A DNA stretch of 64,000 nucleotides from Corticium candelabrum (GCF_963422355.1 NC_085095.1:6792327-6856326), one strand, 5' to 3'. Counted from the stretch's first letter, positions 11,597 to 32,481 are shown. Notes: a model not told the origin generated them from the letters alone. Numbers and translations: made by a program.

Positions 11597-12135
11597 GACC
11601 AGTGTATGACAAATTGGTTGCCCTGGGCAACCAAAAACATGTCTGGGCAACTGAAATGGCAAACTAAGGTTGTCCATATTAACCCAAGGACTAACCCAAC
11701 TGAAGCCGTGCACACTTAGTGGTTCACCTGTTCATCTGCAGCACTCGAAGCCAATCCTTCCTGTTTCCATATTGACCACTTTGTCCCTGTAGTACCAAAC
11801 GCCACTTACCTCCAAACGTCAACTACCCATTGCAGAAGAAAGTTTGAAATTGCAAGTCAACGTGATTTATCAGACGATGATCAGTCAATTTCAAGTGATG
11901 TCTCTGAAGTAGTTAGTAGACCAGTGCATTACAATCGAAGGCAGTGACGGCCTCTGGAGTGTCAAATAAGACCAAGACTTCAAAGGAACACACAACCTAT
12001 CCTATTTCATTTAGTTTATGGGAAACCAGTGTAATGACCGGGCAACTAAAAGTGTAACGTATGGTTGCCCCTAAAAGTGTAACGTATGGTTGCCCCGGGA
12101 CTACTCAGAGATGAGAGAATTTGTCATACACTGGT
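11597..12135. mobile_element. Unclassified TIR element (about 540 bp)
   Basis: ACCAGTGTATGACAAATT at 11597-11614 is matched exactly in inverse at 12118-12135. Just inside the ends, GGTTGCCC/GGGCAACC motifs recur. A perfect 25-bp tandem repeat (two copies) lies at 12046-12095. No clear target duplication and no transposase are seen. Superfamily unknown. Confidence 0.5.
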
Positions 12136-12420
12136 GATGAAGATGACAGAAATAAAAAGATCCAGTGACCTCGAAAAACCTGATTCGATAAAAAATACAA
12201 TCAGTAGGGTAGAAGGTGGGCCACTGGCTGAGAGACAACTCAATTACAATTTTGCTTTACTTGTGCTTACTTTAGTAGCGGAGTTGCTTCTATGCCTGTT
12301 GGAAGTGGACTGCTATGACTCGACGGACTTTGACTGCTTTCTCTGCTACTTATCATCAAACTGCAATCAATCGGTCACACCATTACAACACGTTTACACG
12401 GAGATCATGCTCGTAGTGTA

Positions 12421-12870
12421 TCACCTGTCTATACGTCTGTAAGCATCTTGTAGTCTCCTGTGCAGCTGACGAGCCTCGGCAGCTGCTTCATCGGCTTTTC
12501 GTTCGGCAGAGATCACGCGTTCGTCGACAGGCTGTGTTTTTGCATTCTAAACCATCCAACGTGTTAGTAGTTTCCATCTGAAGGTACACAGCAGCGATCC
12601 AGTCGATCATACATACCTGGCTTCTGTCAATCTTTTGTATTAATCTTACAGTCATGTCTACATACTCTTTTCTCACCTTGTAAGAAGCATACTGTCAATA
12701 TATGCTAACCCTAATAGTATGATATGTCACTATCAATCACCTCGTCAATAGTTTCTTCACATTCTCTCCGAATCTGCTGTTCTGATGAAGCTTGAGACCG
12801 ACGAACCTGTACACATAGAACCCAATTTGCTATATAAAGCAGTTTGTCTCTATAGATTATAAAGCAGCCG

Positions 12871-12928
<58 letters not shown>

Positions 12929-14510
12929 ATGTGAAGTAAACACAAAGTACCTGAGATAACTCCGCTTTCAACTGCTTGTTCTCGTCTTTTACTCGCCCCA
13001 ACTGTCCCTGCAGTTTCGAAACGGTCGCTGACAACGTGTGACACGAGTCGACGAGGAGCAAGTAGTGGGAGCAGCCTCGTCTCCCAGCTTGATTTGCCCA
13101 GTCTATAGGCGTCTGTCCATCCTCATCTTCGTTGGTCACATCCACGTTCGCTTCTACCAGCACTTGTAAACAATGGAGATGCCCCTGCCGAGCTGCTATA
13201 TGAGCTGGTGTGACGCCAGTGTCATCAGCCAAAGACACTAAATATTTTCATGCATTACCATGCCTGCTTACATCAATTGGTAACACAAGACACACTTACT
13301 GCTGCCATTGCTCTGGGTTTCCTTGACTTTTGAAAGCAAGAATGATAAACATTCGTCCTACACAAAGTAAAGATTGAGAATGAAATGGGCACTACATAAA
13401 CGAAGGTATGACAACACACCTGTCCGTGATAAGCAGCATGATGCAATAAAGTCAATCCCTTGTCAAACGTCTCTATTTCTCCATCAGCTGCTTCAACGAG
13501 GATCTTCAGGCACTCAATGTGGCCATTCTAGACAAACACGCCCCATTCTATAAATCATACCCATCGCCTTATACAGTCAAAAATGTTGTACAGTGATGGA
13601 AACTAATGCAGGTGTGATGAAGTCGACATCCTGGATGTGAACCGCTTCAGGTGGAGCTTGATCAATGAGCCACCTCAAACAATCCAAGTGTCCTCCCTCG
13701 GCAGCCTTGTGAATGGGCGTCGATCCGTGACTGTCTCGAGTTGTAGAAGCAAAGTCGATGTCTTTGTCTAGGACAAGTCGTTGCTGAAACAAAACGAAAC
13801 AAAGATATCGGTATTGGTCTACAGTATGTAACGATGATGACCAACCAGAAGGTCGATATCTCCATGAGCAGCGGCTTGCATTCCTCTCGACTGGTTGGCA
13901 AACGTGACCGCAGCCTGAAAAATTTGTATTTCACTCCATCGATTCAATAATCTCAATTCATGATTTCTCGACCTGTCTGGCATCTCGGACGTTAACTGGA
14001 CGTTCGACGGACATCATATTTCTGTTGCTCTCTAGCCGTTGTGATATCAACTGATGAGATGGAGTAGACAAATGTTGTTGTTGTTGTTGTCTTGTCTGAG
14101 GGGTTGAACTCTCACCATCTAGCTGCTCGGGTGGTCTGCTATCAGATGGCACAGAAAACTCCCCCACGCTGTGAGGTGGACGACCACTTCCCGATCCCTG
14201 ATGTCCACCCTTCACTGAGAGACGCACATTTTTAGTTGAAATCACAAACTAAAACATGAACTCTCTTACTGTTGCGGCTGCGCGAAGGGGATTCCCCGTT
14301 TGTAATCACATTCTCTTCCTTGTCCATTTCTTCGAGCGCCGCTTCCAAGTATTCGTCGATATCGTCCTCTCTCGTATTACTACTCTCTCCCGAATCGGAT
14401 TCTAGCCCACCGGCAGCATGAAGCTTGGTACTGTACAGACAGACCAGACACTACGAGTGACACACCGACTAGTCACGTGACGTCTGATTTGCTCACCTCG
14501 ACGACGTCAT
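12421..14510 (-). CDS. Ankyrin-repeat and coiled-coil protein
   Basis: Eleven exons on the minus strand: 14510-14497, 14430-14270, 14214-13973, 13914-13846, 13783-13592, 13527-13420, 13357-13300, 13237-12951, 12806-12741, 12676-12617, 12546-12421; 1383 nt, 460 aa. Residues 1-139 are acidic then Ser/Gln-rich and low complexity (five consecutive Gln). From about 140 to 330 there are ankyrin repeats, with signatures GSTPIHKAAEGGHLDCLRWL, NGHIECLKILVEAA, LTLLHHAAYHGQDECLSFLL and GVTPAHIAARQGHLHCLQVL. The rest (LQGQLGRVKDENKQLKAEL onward) is charged and heptad-like, ending AYRRIDR. It is presumably a scaffold. ANKRD42- or espin-type families are possible relatives, but I cannot assign an orthologue. 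ATG at 14510 was chosen because TAG or an intron lies just upstream in frame. Confidence 0.8.
12871..12925. repeat. (TG)n microsatellite
   Basis: About 55 bp of TG in an intron of the ankyrin gene. Confidence 0.95.
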
Positions 14511-15595
14511 CTCTGAAGGCTCTTCTTCTCCGTCTCCGCGATCTCTGAACTCCGGCACGCTCGAGTATTCCTAGAGCGGGAAACAACGCGTGAGCTCGTG
14601 CGCCGCACGTGATGTCCACGAAGGAATGCAAACAATGACAAGCACACATGCCGCCCGATCACAGGAAAGGACGACCTGCCGGGAAAGACACCACCAACAG
14701 TAGCTAGAGTGCCAATGGTAACAACACAGCATCGACTCGTCCCATCTCCCAACGTGTGCAACCGATTGCGCGCGCTAGCAACCGCCAAACGCGACTCAAC
14801 AAACCATCCGCCCCCGGATGCAGCAAGCCATCCAGCACTACCAGCTTCTTCACCCTTCACGAAACCCGTCGCAATCACACCTTAGAAAAGCTCAGATCAT
14901 CAAAAACCACCGAGCAATGATCCTCCTTGCTTGAAACCGCACCCATCGGTCACCAAACGGAAAAGAGTTTAGCTAAGCAGACCAACAGCCTCGAGCCCAC
15001 ACTACCGCTAACGAAATCCAATCGAGTCCAACGATATCTGACGCGATTCGAAAAGCACAACGAGATAAGCGACGTCGCCCAAAGCCGTGGGGCTAATGCT
15101 CAAGCAGCAAGCGAACCGAGTTTGATGTAACCGCCTCGCCACGCCTACACGTCAACCTCGTCGCACCGGGTTACGACATTGGCATGCGAGTATCTGCTAC
15201 GAACCGGAAGTGTCGACATGGGAGCGCCGCTCCACAGCCGTCGGCAGTGAATCACGACAAGAAAATTTTTCAGCACCTGACATCCGAGTTAAATCACGCC
15301 GTTTCGTTTACCACCCGAATCGGCGCGCTCCGACCGCCATACGCATCGTCGCGGCGAATAAATCGAAATGTATCACTAACCCTCTGCTGGTACCGCCACC
15401 GTCGCAAATCTTGTGTCGACTACACTTGGACTTAACAGTAATAATAACTGAGTTTCGGGGAGTCAGCTCGGTTGGATTGACGTCACCCACATTCGGGCAT
15501 GCGCAGTCGAGGAGTCGATTGAAACAGCCTGCTAGCTGCTCTGTCGGGCGCATAGTGGTGTGATTTCGTCTGCATATGTTGTCATATAGTTTACG
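14511..15595. promoter_or_regulatory. Shared head-to-head promoter region
   Basis: 1.1 kb separating the ankyrin gene (-) from the bestrophin-like gene (+). It is relatively rich in CpG. It contains GGGCATGCGCAGTC (15496-15509), an NRF1-like half palindrome about 90 bp before the + gene, and TGACGTCA-type motifs near 14475 and 15479. The open frames here (14507-14878, 14927-15130, 15184-15563, 15308-15832) overlap on both strands and carry no family signature; I treat them as chance. 5'UTR exons may lie within. Confidence 0.5.
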
Positions 15596-18500
15596 ATGAC
15601 CGACACTGCTAGTACCAAGTCGTTCCCGTTGTCTGCTGAGTTTGTAGAGCGACAGTTCCGGAGTCGTCGTCAGCAGCGGATTCGACACAGTTGGTTCTCT
15701 GTTGCTCGCTTTAAACGCAACATGCTGACGAAAGGAGTGAGTAGTGGGTATGTTGTTTATTGAGGGATGCTCATTTGACATTGTCGCTTGTTTTGTCGTG
15801 GAAGGTGCTGCAGAGTTTTCTTGAGAATTCATCGTTTGGTGTCGTATTGCAAATTGTGTTAGCTGGTAGGGACGTTTGTCTAAGTTTTCGGGTGTTGGAG
15901 AGTTGCATTGATATGTGACTAATTGGTTTTGTGTGCACAGTTGTATGCACCCTCATATGTCAGTCACAAGGTGAGAAGGTGATTGTTAACAGTGTGTTTA
16001 ATAGGTTAGAATTAGGCGAATGATGAATGTACAGTAGGTGGTGAATGTCAGATGGAATGTAGATTGTCAGAATTGTAATTTATTGTAGAAGATGCTGTAT
16101 GTCTTGACCGACTTTATGTAAGTGGATGGGCAGAGAGAATAATTTGTTGTTGACACTAGGCACACAATTTACTGAAGTATTTAGGTATTTTCTGTGTATG
16201 TGTGGAATCTAAGGCAAAAATTTTGGTCGGACATCGTGCTCTAGCAAAATAGGTTGACCTGACAATAGAAAAATCATATCAAATTAAAAATTATTTTATT
16301 TAATTCTATTAAAATAAAATCAATTAATTAATTGACATTTAAAAATTTTTGGCATTCATTCTTATTTGATTTAACAAAAAATTTGTAATTATTCTCATCA
16401 ATGTTTAGTTCAATTTCTTTATTTGTTGCATCATGTTCTTTTCACTACCTACTGTTTGTAATCAAAATATAGACATAAAATGTGGCTTGTTTGCTGTTGT
16501 TTCCTTGCATTGTGATCATAATGACGTTGGGTTAGAGTAATGACATGAACTGTTAATTAAAGGTTAAAGTATAATGAGACAGGAAGGTTAAAGTGACATG
16601 AACTGATCAAGAGATGAGCAAACTAAATTTAAAATTACAACATACACTGTCGTATTGCATGGATCGATTGTAAAGAATCAGTAAGGCACCCAAAAGTCCA
16701 GACAACTGACGGGAAGCAGCAGGCAGGATCTAATTTATAGAGTTGGTAATGGTGTGAGTGCAAAATAACAATACTGCAATTATGAATAGTAGACACCTGT
16801 TAGATTACTACAGTAGACATGTTAAATACATGAATTAAGACAAAACAGATTGAATAGGTTGTTTGTTGAACAACAACATACTCTTGATTAGCTATTACAC
16901 CTTGAGGAGTCATGTACAGTAGTCTGTCTGATCAAAGCAAAACTGTTGTCGGTCAATGACTGTTATATTCCACTCTGGGGCCCTTCCCCCTATCTGTACA
17001 AAACCTTGACATGTTTATTTATAAGGCTAATTGAACATTCAGTCACTAGCTCTAATGTGACTATCCAAGTCTCGTCTTCGTTTTCTTCTTCTTTTTCTTC
17101 TTCTTTTACAACTTAGTGATGTCAGTTGTCCAAATGCCAGCTATCCAAACATGTCAGTTGTCCAAACGCCAGCTATCCGAACGTGTCAGTTAATCAAATG
17201 GGGAGTGCCTCGGACACCTTCTAGAAGTACATGCTGTAACCTTTATGTGCATAATAATGTGCCATATGCAACAAGCTGTAATGTCAAGTTAGTTTTATAT
17301 GGTCAACTACTTTTTCATTATACCTCATAGAGTGCAGTCAAGTTTGGATGTTTGTGCAATTGTTCAGTATACACATGTACTCAGTTTAAATGAGTGCGCA
17401 TGGGTAGACTTGGACGCCCATGGACACCTGTTTGTGCTCCAAGGAGAGCTAATGTCAATTATCCGGAGTTATGACCAGGGTTGGGTCCCAAAGTGTTCAG
17501 ATCATAACTGACATCCAACTGTATCGCAGTCAGACAGATTCTGTGCCTAGAACAAAGACATCAATAGTTGAGGTTAATGGATTTACTTGGCTTGCGCTCT
17601 TCAGGCTTCTTTTCTCCTGGACATGTGTACATTGCATTTTGCAATGTACATGTATGCGTAGCAATGAAAGTTGCAGTAGACACAGCCTGCTACTGCAGTA
17701 ACACTAACGACAAACTTCAATTAAGAGCCTTCTGGTTAAGAATATAAATCTACGTATTTGTCTTTTTGAAGGCTATTTATTGTACTTATTCATTCATTCT
17801 AATTGCTTTCACAATGTTTAGGATACCATAGCAGATTGGTAGTGTAGACTGAATAGTTTTGCTGAATAGATAAGAAAAAACTGTAGCACTATCTTGTCTC
17901 CCCTACATGTTAATCAATGTGTACATTCAGTTGTACTTGTTAACTCTGTACATGTATTTTAATTAACCACTTTTAACACATTTTGTTCCAGAATTGGAAT
18001 TTAATGCCCAGATGAGTCTGTTTGTGGGCCCACTTGTCTTCCCTCTGGCTTTCTCGATTAACGGTATGCTCTTCTTGCCAGCCACCAAACAGTACCGTCA
18101 ATGTTTTTCCTACTTTGTTTGTTCAAGCCTGTTACCAACGACGTGAGAAAGTACTCGACGATCTAGCGAATCTTAAAGCATCGGCTATGGAGCTCTTTTT
18201 CTGTCATAGAGACTGGTGGAAGCCAGCAGGTAATTCCATCTGTATGGTCTGTTCTAACGACAACGTAACCGATATGTTGTTATGTCAAATGGTTGTATCT
18301 GTGATGTAATTTCAGACCCTCGATGGTAAAGCTCATATTCCACACACATTTTCTTGTGTGATTAGCTTGTCTAATAGTGTTATCATTGGCTTGTGTTTTT
18401 ATATCAAGGGTTGCTTCTTTAACGACAACACAAGATCTATTGATAGTCGGTTTGTGTCTCTAATAGGTCTGTCGGAGAACTTCTTAGTCAAAAGTTTACA

Positions 18501-20874
18501 AAATTTGAGAGATCTGATGGGATACGTGCAAGCTTATCTGAAGAAGCCGAAGGGAAAGGATCGAGTCACATCTCTTGGGGTACGGAATCAGTCTGGTGTA
18601 CGTGTTATTGTGTTCTGACCACAAGCGCCAATGTGACTGTCCATTTTAGAACAACTATATTTCTTGTACACTATCGTTCCTACAACCTAGTGAATAAATA
18701 AACACTACGAGTCTGTTTTGTTGTGTTTGTTGGTTGGCTCACTATGGTCTTGCATATATTTGGTGGTGGCTGATGCTCGTGTTTTTGCCTTGCAGCGTAT
18801 ATACCACTGCATGAGTGAAATCGCTCTGGCTTCTGAGACTCTACGATCATCGAGGTTACCGATGAGTGGACCATTGGTGACTCGTCTTATTCACTACAAC
18901 AAGTAAGTCATCTCTGTAGTGTGACTGTTGAATCTCAGCGAAGTGTTTGTATTTTGGCCCTCCTTTGGAGTCAGCTGCTTTATATGATCTGTGGTATAGG
19001 TACCATAAGTAGTTACATGACCTTTGTTGGTGCCTTCAATTGTAGCAGATTGTGTGACCTATAGACAATATTGTTGTAATTTCTTGAGCTTTTTGTGGAT
19101 TGCTGTCTCAGTATGTGTTGTTTGTGTTTATATTTAGTGGGTTGATTGCATTTCCCATGCATCTTGATTGTCATCATTGTTTTCATTGTTTTGTTTTCTC
19201 AGTTCTTTACAACATAGATCTACATTAGGGTTGCTGATAGAGTGAGAGTGGTTTGTTTGTAGTGTAATGTGTTGGTCGTTTGAGCGTCTGAGGGTCGTCA
19301 GGGACTACAGATCGCCTCGAACGATTCAGGCGTTCTCCAAGGTACTCATCTTTGTCATTCCCATTGTCCTCTCCCCTTACTATGTACACATTGGAAACGA
19401 TCCAACTAAAGAGGTATGGGTGTAGATTCTTTCCACAGATATTGTTGTGGAGTTAGTTGATTCGTCTGATTGTGATAGACTGGACCTAAATGGGCTCCAT
19501 ATTTTGTTGCTATTCTTGTCTCGTTTGTGCTTGGATCGCTCCAGGCTGTCGAGGATGCCCTCGATGATCCATTTGATGGCATCAGTGAAGATGATATTAA
19601 TTTAGATCAGGTACTGATGCACAACATAGTTGTAATGATGTTTAAGCAACTTGCATGTTGGTGTCTTTAAGCTTCAGGACTGGGCTCACTTTGCTCTCAT
19701 TGTGTCTCCTTCCCGTTCTCTTTATGATTCAGCGGCCACTTCAGTTGCTGGTAGCATCGCTAGTCTGCAAGAGGTAGCTGCTGAATCTTCTGTTCAAAGA
19801 AGAAACAAGCCAGACTCGGAACGCGACGACGAAGATACTAGTGTAGCTGTAGGAACGTCAATGGTTACTCCATCGTCGGTTTCTATTGACATGACTGTTC
19901 AACAGACTACTGATGATAGCTATCCTAGCCTAATGTCAAGTCCATTGGACCTCCTTCGTACAACTCCTGTTGATTTGGGGCCTTTGGATATTGATGTCGA
20001 CTCATTTGCTTGGTCACAAAGTATAAGTCAGAAATACAAAGATGAGGCACTGGTAGAAGCCAATGGTTTGCAGTCATCAACAGAAGAGAAATCACTCACT
20101 CCTGGCAGTGTAGCTGCACTGAGGAAGGAGTATGAGAGTGAAACAGCTGGTGCATCAGTGGTGGCAAATGGCACGAAAACAGAGAAAAAGTCGCAGAGTC
20201 CTGAAGTTGTAGAGCCGGACAATTTGTTGGAATTACAACGAACTCTTGACAAACTAGAGCAAAACAGGATGAGACGTCAGAGGAATAGTGAAGACGGAGA
20301 TATTTCCATCAGTCCAGTCGGTGACTCGGGATCCCCCGTAACAGTCGAAAGTCCTACATTTGATCATTATAACCGACAATCTGGACGACGGAGGCGAAGA
20401 CCCTCAGGATCTGGTCATCCTCTTCCTTCCACTCCAGAAGGTGAAGCCGTATTGTCTGTACATTCTCCGAATAGGAATGTGAGACGTATCCAACAAACCA
20501 GCTCTCCGGCATGGTCTCGATTGGGACATTCCCTTACAGATCTCTCAAATCATCACCCCCAAGAACGTGCAAGTCGGTCACCAATCGTTCCGGCTTTCAG
20601 CTGGACACAGAACCCACATGGTTTGTACAGGACTCGTTCAGAGTCACTTGGACAAGACTTCTACCTCAGTGGAGTAGACAACAACCGTGACATTCTATAC
20701 TCGCCAAGGCAATCGCCAATGTTTGGAGGAGCTGAATTAGATATGGATGTGCAGCCTGCTAAACCTCATTTCAAATGGGACAATGACAACGTAATGACAA
20801 TGCCTCAAATGCACACGGAGGACGGACAAGTGTTTACATATGTAGCACCTGGTGAAATTGAGACAGATTTATAA
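15596..20874 (+). CDS. Bestrophin-like membrane protein with long C-terminal tail
   Basis: Ten exons: 15596-15736, 15805-15865, 15941-15970, 17992-18063, 18128-18229, 18467-18579, 18796-18902, 19263-19413, 19479-19610, 19672-20874; 2112 nt, 703 aa (the last acceptor may be 6 nt later). Hydrophobic segments: FGVVLQIVLAVVCTLI (about 58-74), SLFVGPLVFPLAFSIN (about 86-101), LIFVIPIVLSPYY (about 235-247), YFVAILVSFVLGSL (about 267-280). The last is followed by the acidic DDPFDGISEDDINLD, which resembles the NPFGEDDDDFE calcium clasp of bestrophins. Charged INACYQRREKVLDDLANLK links the second segment to cytosolic helices. Residues 304-703, almost all one exon, are Ser/Pro/Glu-rich and predicted disordered. 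Likely an anion channel of the bestrophin/UPF0187 superfamily, but not a canonical BEST1-4. The 2-kb intron at 15971-17991 has a 32-bp tandem repeat. Confidence 0.68.
17119..17199. repeat. 32-bp tandem repeat, 2.5 copies
   Basis: Units at 17119-17150 and 17151-17182, plus a partial one to 17199, share TGTCAGTTGTCCAAA and CCAGCTATCC. They lie in the long intron of the bestrophin-like gene. Confidence 0.75.
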
Positions 20875-21699
20875 GGCATGTTCAGTGTACATACATGTAA
20901 AGTAACTCTTGCTGCTGCCATGCAGTCAATTTGCAAGTAAATTCACAATGACAGTTGTTTACTATGAGCCCCAGAGTATAGTCAATCTATTGTTTCCACA
21001 TTTTTGTCATATACACAGTATGTATGAGCGGTGAATACATGCACAAGGCTATACCGAAAAACTGCGTTATGGTTTAGTGTCTGGTTTATTCCGCCCTATT
21101 ACCAGTCTCTGCGACGTCGACCATTCACCAAGAGAACTACTGAACCCACTCTTGCCCTTGTTGAACGACCTAGGGCCACTAGATGTTGGTGTTGCCCTAA
21201 AATGGTACGTCCAATAAAATCGAGTTCAAACCATTAGCCGAATGTTACTGTACTTTCCAATGTTCCGCATTCTCTGTTTAGCTTCTGCTGGCATCTCTTC
21301 ATCATCGTCGCTCTATACATGACATAAACGACGTGACATTATGGCATAGACGAGGAAACTGAATTGGTTACGTCTGAGTCTCCGAATGCTTTTGCTACAG
21401 CTCCCAACTTTGGCTTTATTTCTGTTTCAATCGTTTTCTTTTTACTGAATTGAGTTTTAATAGTGTTAGTTTTCTATACACACAAAAAAGATACATTCAA
21501 TGCTAACTGTATAGGACTTTGTTAATTAAAAAGGTGAAAACTGGCTACACATATCCTTCGTACAACCCAATAATAAACTACATTACTTTAATCATACGTG
21601 ACAATCACAACGCTGTTAACTTGTTTAACAATGAGTAAATACATTATTTTTTAAATTGAAAAATTCCATAAAACAATTTCAGTAGATTTCTTTATTAGA

Positions 21700-21851
21700 T
21701 TTAGATTTATCACGCATGCGGGCACACAGGCAGACAGGCAGCTGTTGCTGTGGACATTTCTCTTTTAGTTGCTCATGATGTAAATGTTTGGTTTAAATGA
21801 AAAATATATGTATTGACAGACAGACAGACAGACAGACACAGACAGACAGAC
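21700..21851 (+). mobile_element. LINE 3'UTR fragment plus (GACA)n
   Basis: The stretch ending ATGAAAAATATATGTATT at about 21816 closely resembles the 3' end of the larger + strand LINE copy (ATGAAAATATACGTATTG at about 23146-23163). Like that copy it runs straight into GACAGACA repeats (about 21817-21851). How far it extends to the left is uncertain. Confidence 0.45.
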
Positions 21852-22123
<272 letters not shown>

Positions 22124-22263
22124 ACAAACTAGATGATAGTTACAAATATCGGATGGTTGTTGATTAGGGTTTTCTGCTACGATCACTGCGGATGTTTATC
22201 TTGGACTGTTAATCAGTGATATTACCTTTTCTGTATTAGCGTTGATGTTTACAATAAATGTTC

Positions 22264-22264
22264 T

Positions 22265-22295
<31 letters not shown>
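22264..22295. repeat. (GACA)n at LINE 5' junction
   Basis: Eight GACA units directly precede the LINE fragment. A matching tract lies at its 3' end (23163-23191). Confidence 0.95.
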
Positions 22296-22296
<1 letters not shown>

Positions 22297-23162
22297 TCTA
22301 GAGATAGATCTCGCTTTCAATCACTGCAAGGACAGGGTGCAGGAGCATGGTTATCTGCAGTTCCATCCATTTCAGCGCTTGCACTATCTTCCAAAGAATT
22401 CAATTTGGCAACGCTGATCAGGTTGGGCTGCAACACATCGCAATCCACAGGACGATGTGATTGTGGCAGAGATTTAGACCAAGAAGGCTACCACCTGGTC
22501 ACATGCAAAACTGGAGGAGGTCCTATTCGAACACAATGCTATCGTGAATGTCTGGTCAGTGTGTTTGACTGAACTGAACTTCCAGCACAGCAAAGAACCG
22601 ACTCATCAATACCTCAACAACGACAACACACCAGACATTGTTGTTATGGATCCCCAAACTGGCCACGACACAGAACTAGACAGTTCTCTAGCGCATCCCT
22701 GGTGCACTGACTTGCTAGTATTGGCTGCTAGCACAGCAGGTATTGCAGCCTCAAGGAGGGAGGAGAGAAAAGAGGTTAAATACAACCAAGAGCTTCTTCC
22801 AGGAGGCATCAAACTATCTTTTGTTCCCTTGGTTCTTGAACATTTTGGTCACTGGGGGATACAAGCCTCCAACGATCTGAACAAGCTGGCCGAGTCGTCT
22901 AGAGATGATGATGGAAAGAAAAACAAGGCTCAATTCAAGACCAAGTGGAGATCTCTCATCTCCATTCAACTGCAGAGAAACCTTGCTAAAGTTATAGCAG
23001 ACAAATTGTATAGCATTCACAGAATGAACACTACAGTTGCAAATAATTAAATCATTGTATGTGTAGGGCCTAAGGGTCCTTTTTGTTTGTGTAGTTTTAG
23101 TTATTTAGTTTAGATCACCATATAGCTTGTAATAGTACTGATTTATGAAAATATACGTATTG
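22296..23162 (+). mobile_element. 5'-truncated RLE-type non-LTR retrotransposon
   Basis: Two overlapping frames (22258-22572 and 22544-23050, needing one frameshift near 22560) encode the C-terminal part of a retrotransposon polyprotein. CDCGRDLDQEGYHLVTC is a CCHC motif of the kind that follows the reverse transcriptase. PDIVVMDPQTGHDTELD then SLAHPW resembles the PD-(D/E)xK core of a restriction-like endonuclease. LPGGIKLSFVPLVLEHFGHW and a basic C-terminus follow, ending TTVANN. This layout is known from R2/R4/NeSL-like elements. The reverse transcriptase itself is missing. (GACA)n lies on both sides. Dead copy by truncation and frameshift. Confidence 0.7.
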
Positions 23163-23191
23163 GACAGACAGACAGACAGACAGATAGACAG
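23163..23191. repeat. (GACA)n at LINE 3' junction
   Basis: About seven GACA units directly after the retrotransposon 3' end. Confidence 0.95.
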
Positions 23192-23413
23192 ACTTTAGTT
23201 TTTCGACTAAGTAAAATTTCGTTAGTGGTTGTGTTTTACCTTAGGTTTAGATCGTATTGTTTTTAGCTTACTCATTAGTTGTGAACTCGTAAACTTTGTG
23301 ATTTAGCAGCATTGTATCATAGTTTGAAGATGGTAAATGTATAAAAAGACAAACAGACAGACATAGGTCGACAACTCACTGTAGCTGAGGCTTGTTTGCT
23401 CCTGAATTTCCTC

Positions 23414-23622
23414 AGTAGACAGACAGACAGACAGACAGACAGATCATGACAGACAGACAGACAGACAGACAGACAGATCATGACAGACAGACAGATCATG
23501 ACAGACAGACAGACAGACAGACAGACAGATCATGACAGACAGACAGACATGCAGACAGACAGACAGACAGACAGATCATGACAGACAGACAGACAGACAG
23601 ATCATGACAGACAGACAGACAG
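23414..23622. repeat. Compound GATCAT(GACA)n satellite
   Basis: Runs of 2-8 GACA units are separated at least five times by GATCAT, giving a higher-order array of about 210 bp. Open frames through it are low-complexity artefacts. Confidence 0.9.
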
Positions 23623-24110
23623 GGAAGCAAACTACGTGCTATTGCAAACTACACGTACAATCTTTGCCCATCATTAGTTAGCTGCATGGTATTAATTAAA
23701 ATGCCAGATCTAGACGTTTATATATATATATTTAGAAATATTCCTTTCAACTCACAACGCTGCTACTCGTGTTGGTCTCTGTGCCCTCTGATTTTTCAAA
23801 ACCTTTTTCAGATACCACCTTAGCATCTCCACCTTCTTCCTTCAGACATTCGGATGGTCTCTTACGCGTACGACCCTCTTCCACGTCCTTACCGGGGGAC
23901 TTACCTCCTTCCAAAACACCAACATACACAAAACAGATGCACCTCCGTTTAAATATTATCTTCACCGGCCGCTGCATCAGAACAATTCCTCTCAACCTGT
24001 GCCATAATCTCTTCTCGCCTAGCCTCGCGTACCCAGACCCTACCAGATATCACATATGGGCGTGGTTATTGATATCTGTGCTGCATCGCCGAGCTCATCT
24101 CCCGTCGCAA

Positions 24111-32339
<8,229 letters not shown>

Positions 32340-32481
32340 TGCCTGTTGTTGTTTTGTGATACAATACAAGTTAGAGCATTTTGTGTATTTCTAACTGCCC
32401 TTTCATTTGATGTTTTGGGGTTTTGTAATTTTTATGAACTCAGTTTCACGCATAGAGATGTTAGTTAACATGTAATGATGG

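Larger units (their letters stand above)
8438..12420. other. Repeat-rich intergenic region, G alpha to ankyrin gene
   Basis: Nearly 4 kb between two convergent genes. It holds a hAT-like element (8694-10187) containing a SINE, a LINE remnant and a perfect hairpin, and an unclassified terminal-inverted-repeat element (11597-12135). I see no host gene in 10190-11590. The frames there (for example 10717-11016 and 11343-11630 on the minus strand) show no family motif. Confidence 0.55.

Noticed and set aside
11343-11630. 95-codon minus-strand frame considered as a piggyBac-like transposase piece
   Set aside because: A vague resemblance only; no catalytic aspartates or TTAA-flanked ends were found.
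14507-15563. Several 67-123 codon frames in the divergent promoter region
   Set aside because: They overlap on both strands in CpG-rich DNA, share no homology I recognise and lack splice partners.
15308-15832. 174-codon minus-strand frame
   Set aside because: It overlaps the first exon of the bestrophin-like gene and its promoter, has no motif, and is contradicted by a good + strand exon.
23414-23622. CRISPR-like array (repeats with GATCAT spacers)
   Set aside because: Repeats are tetranucleotide GACA, spacers are identical and 6 bp long, and the DNA is eukaryotic.
23769-24110. In-frame upstream ATG extending the SASH1-like protein by 114 residues
   Set aside because: The extension has no domain and contains a small hairpin-like repeat (CAGATATCA...TGATATCTG). 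MARAVADWL at 24111 starts right at the SAM domain.
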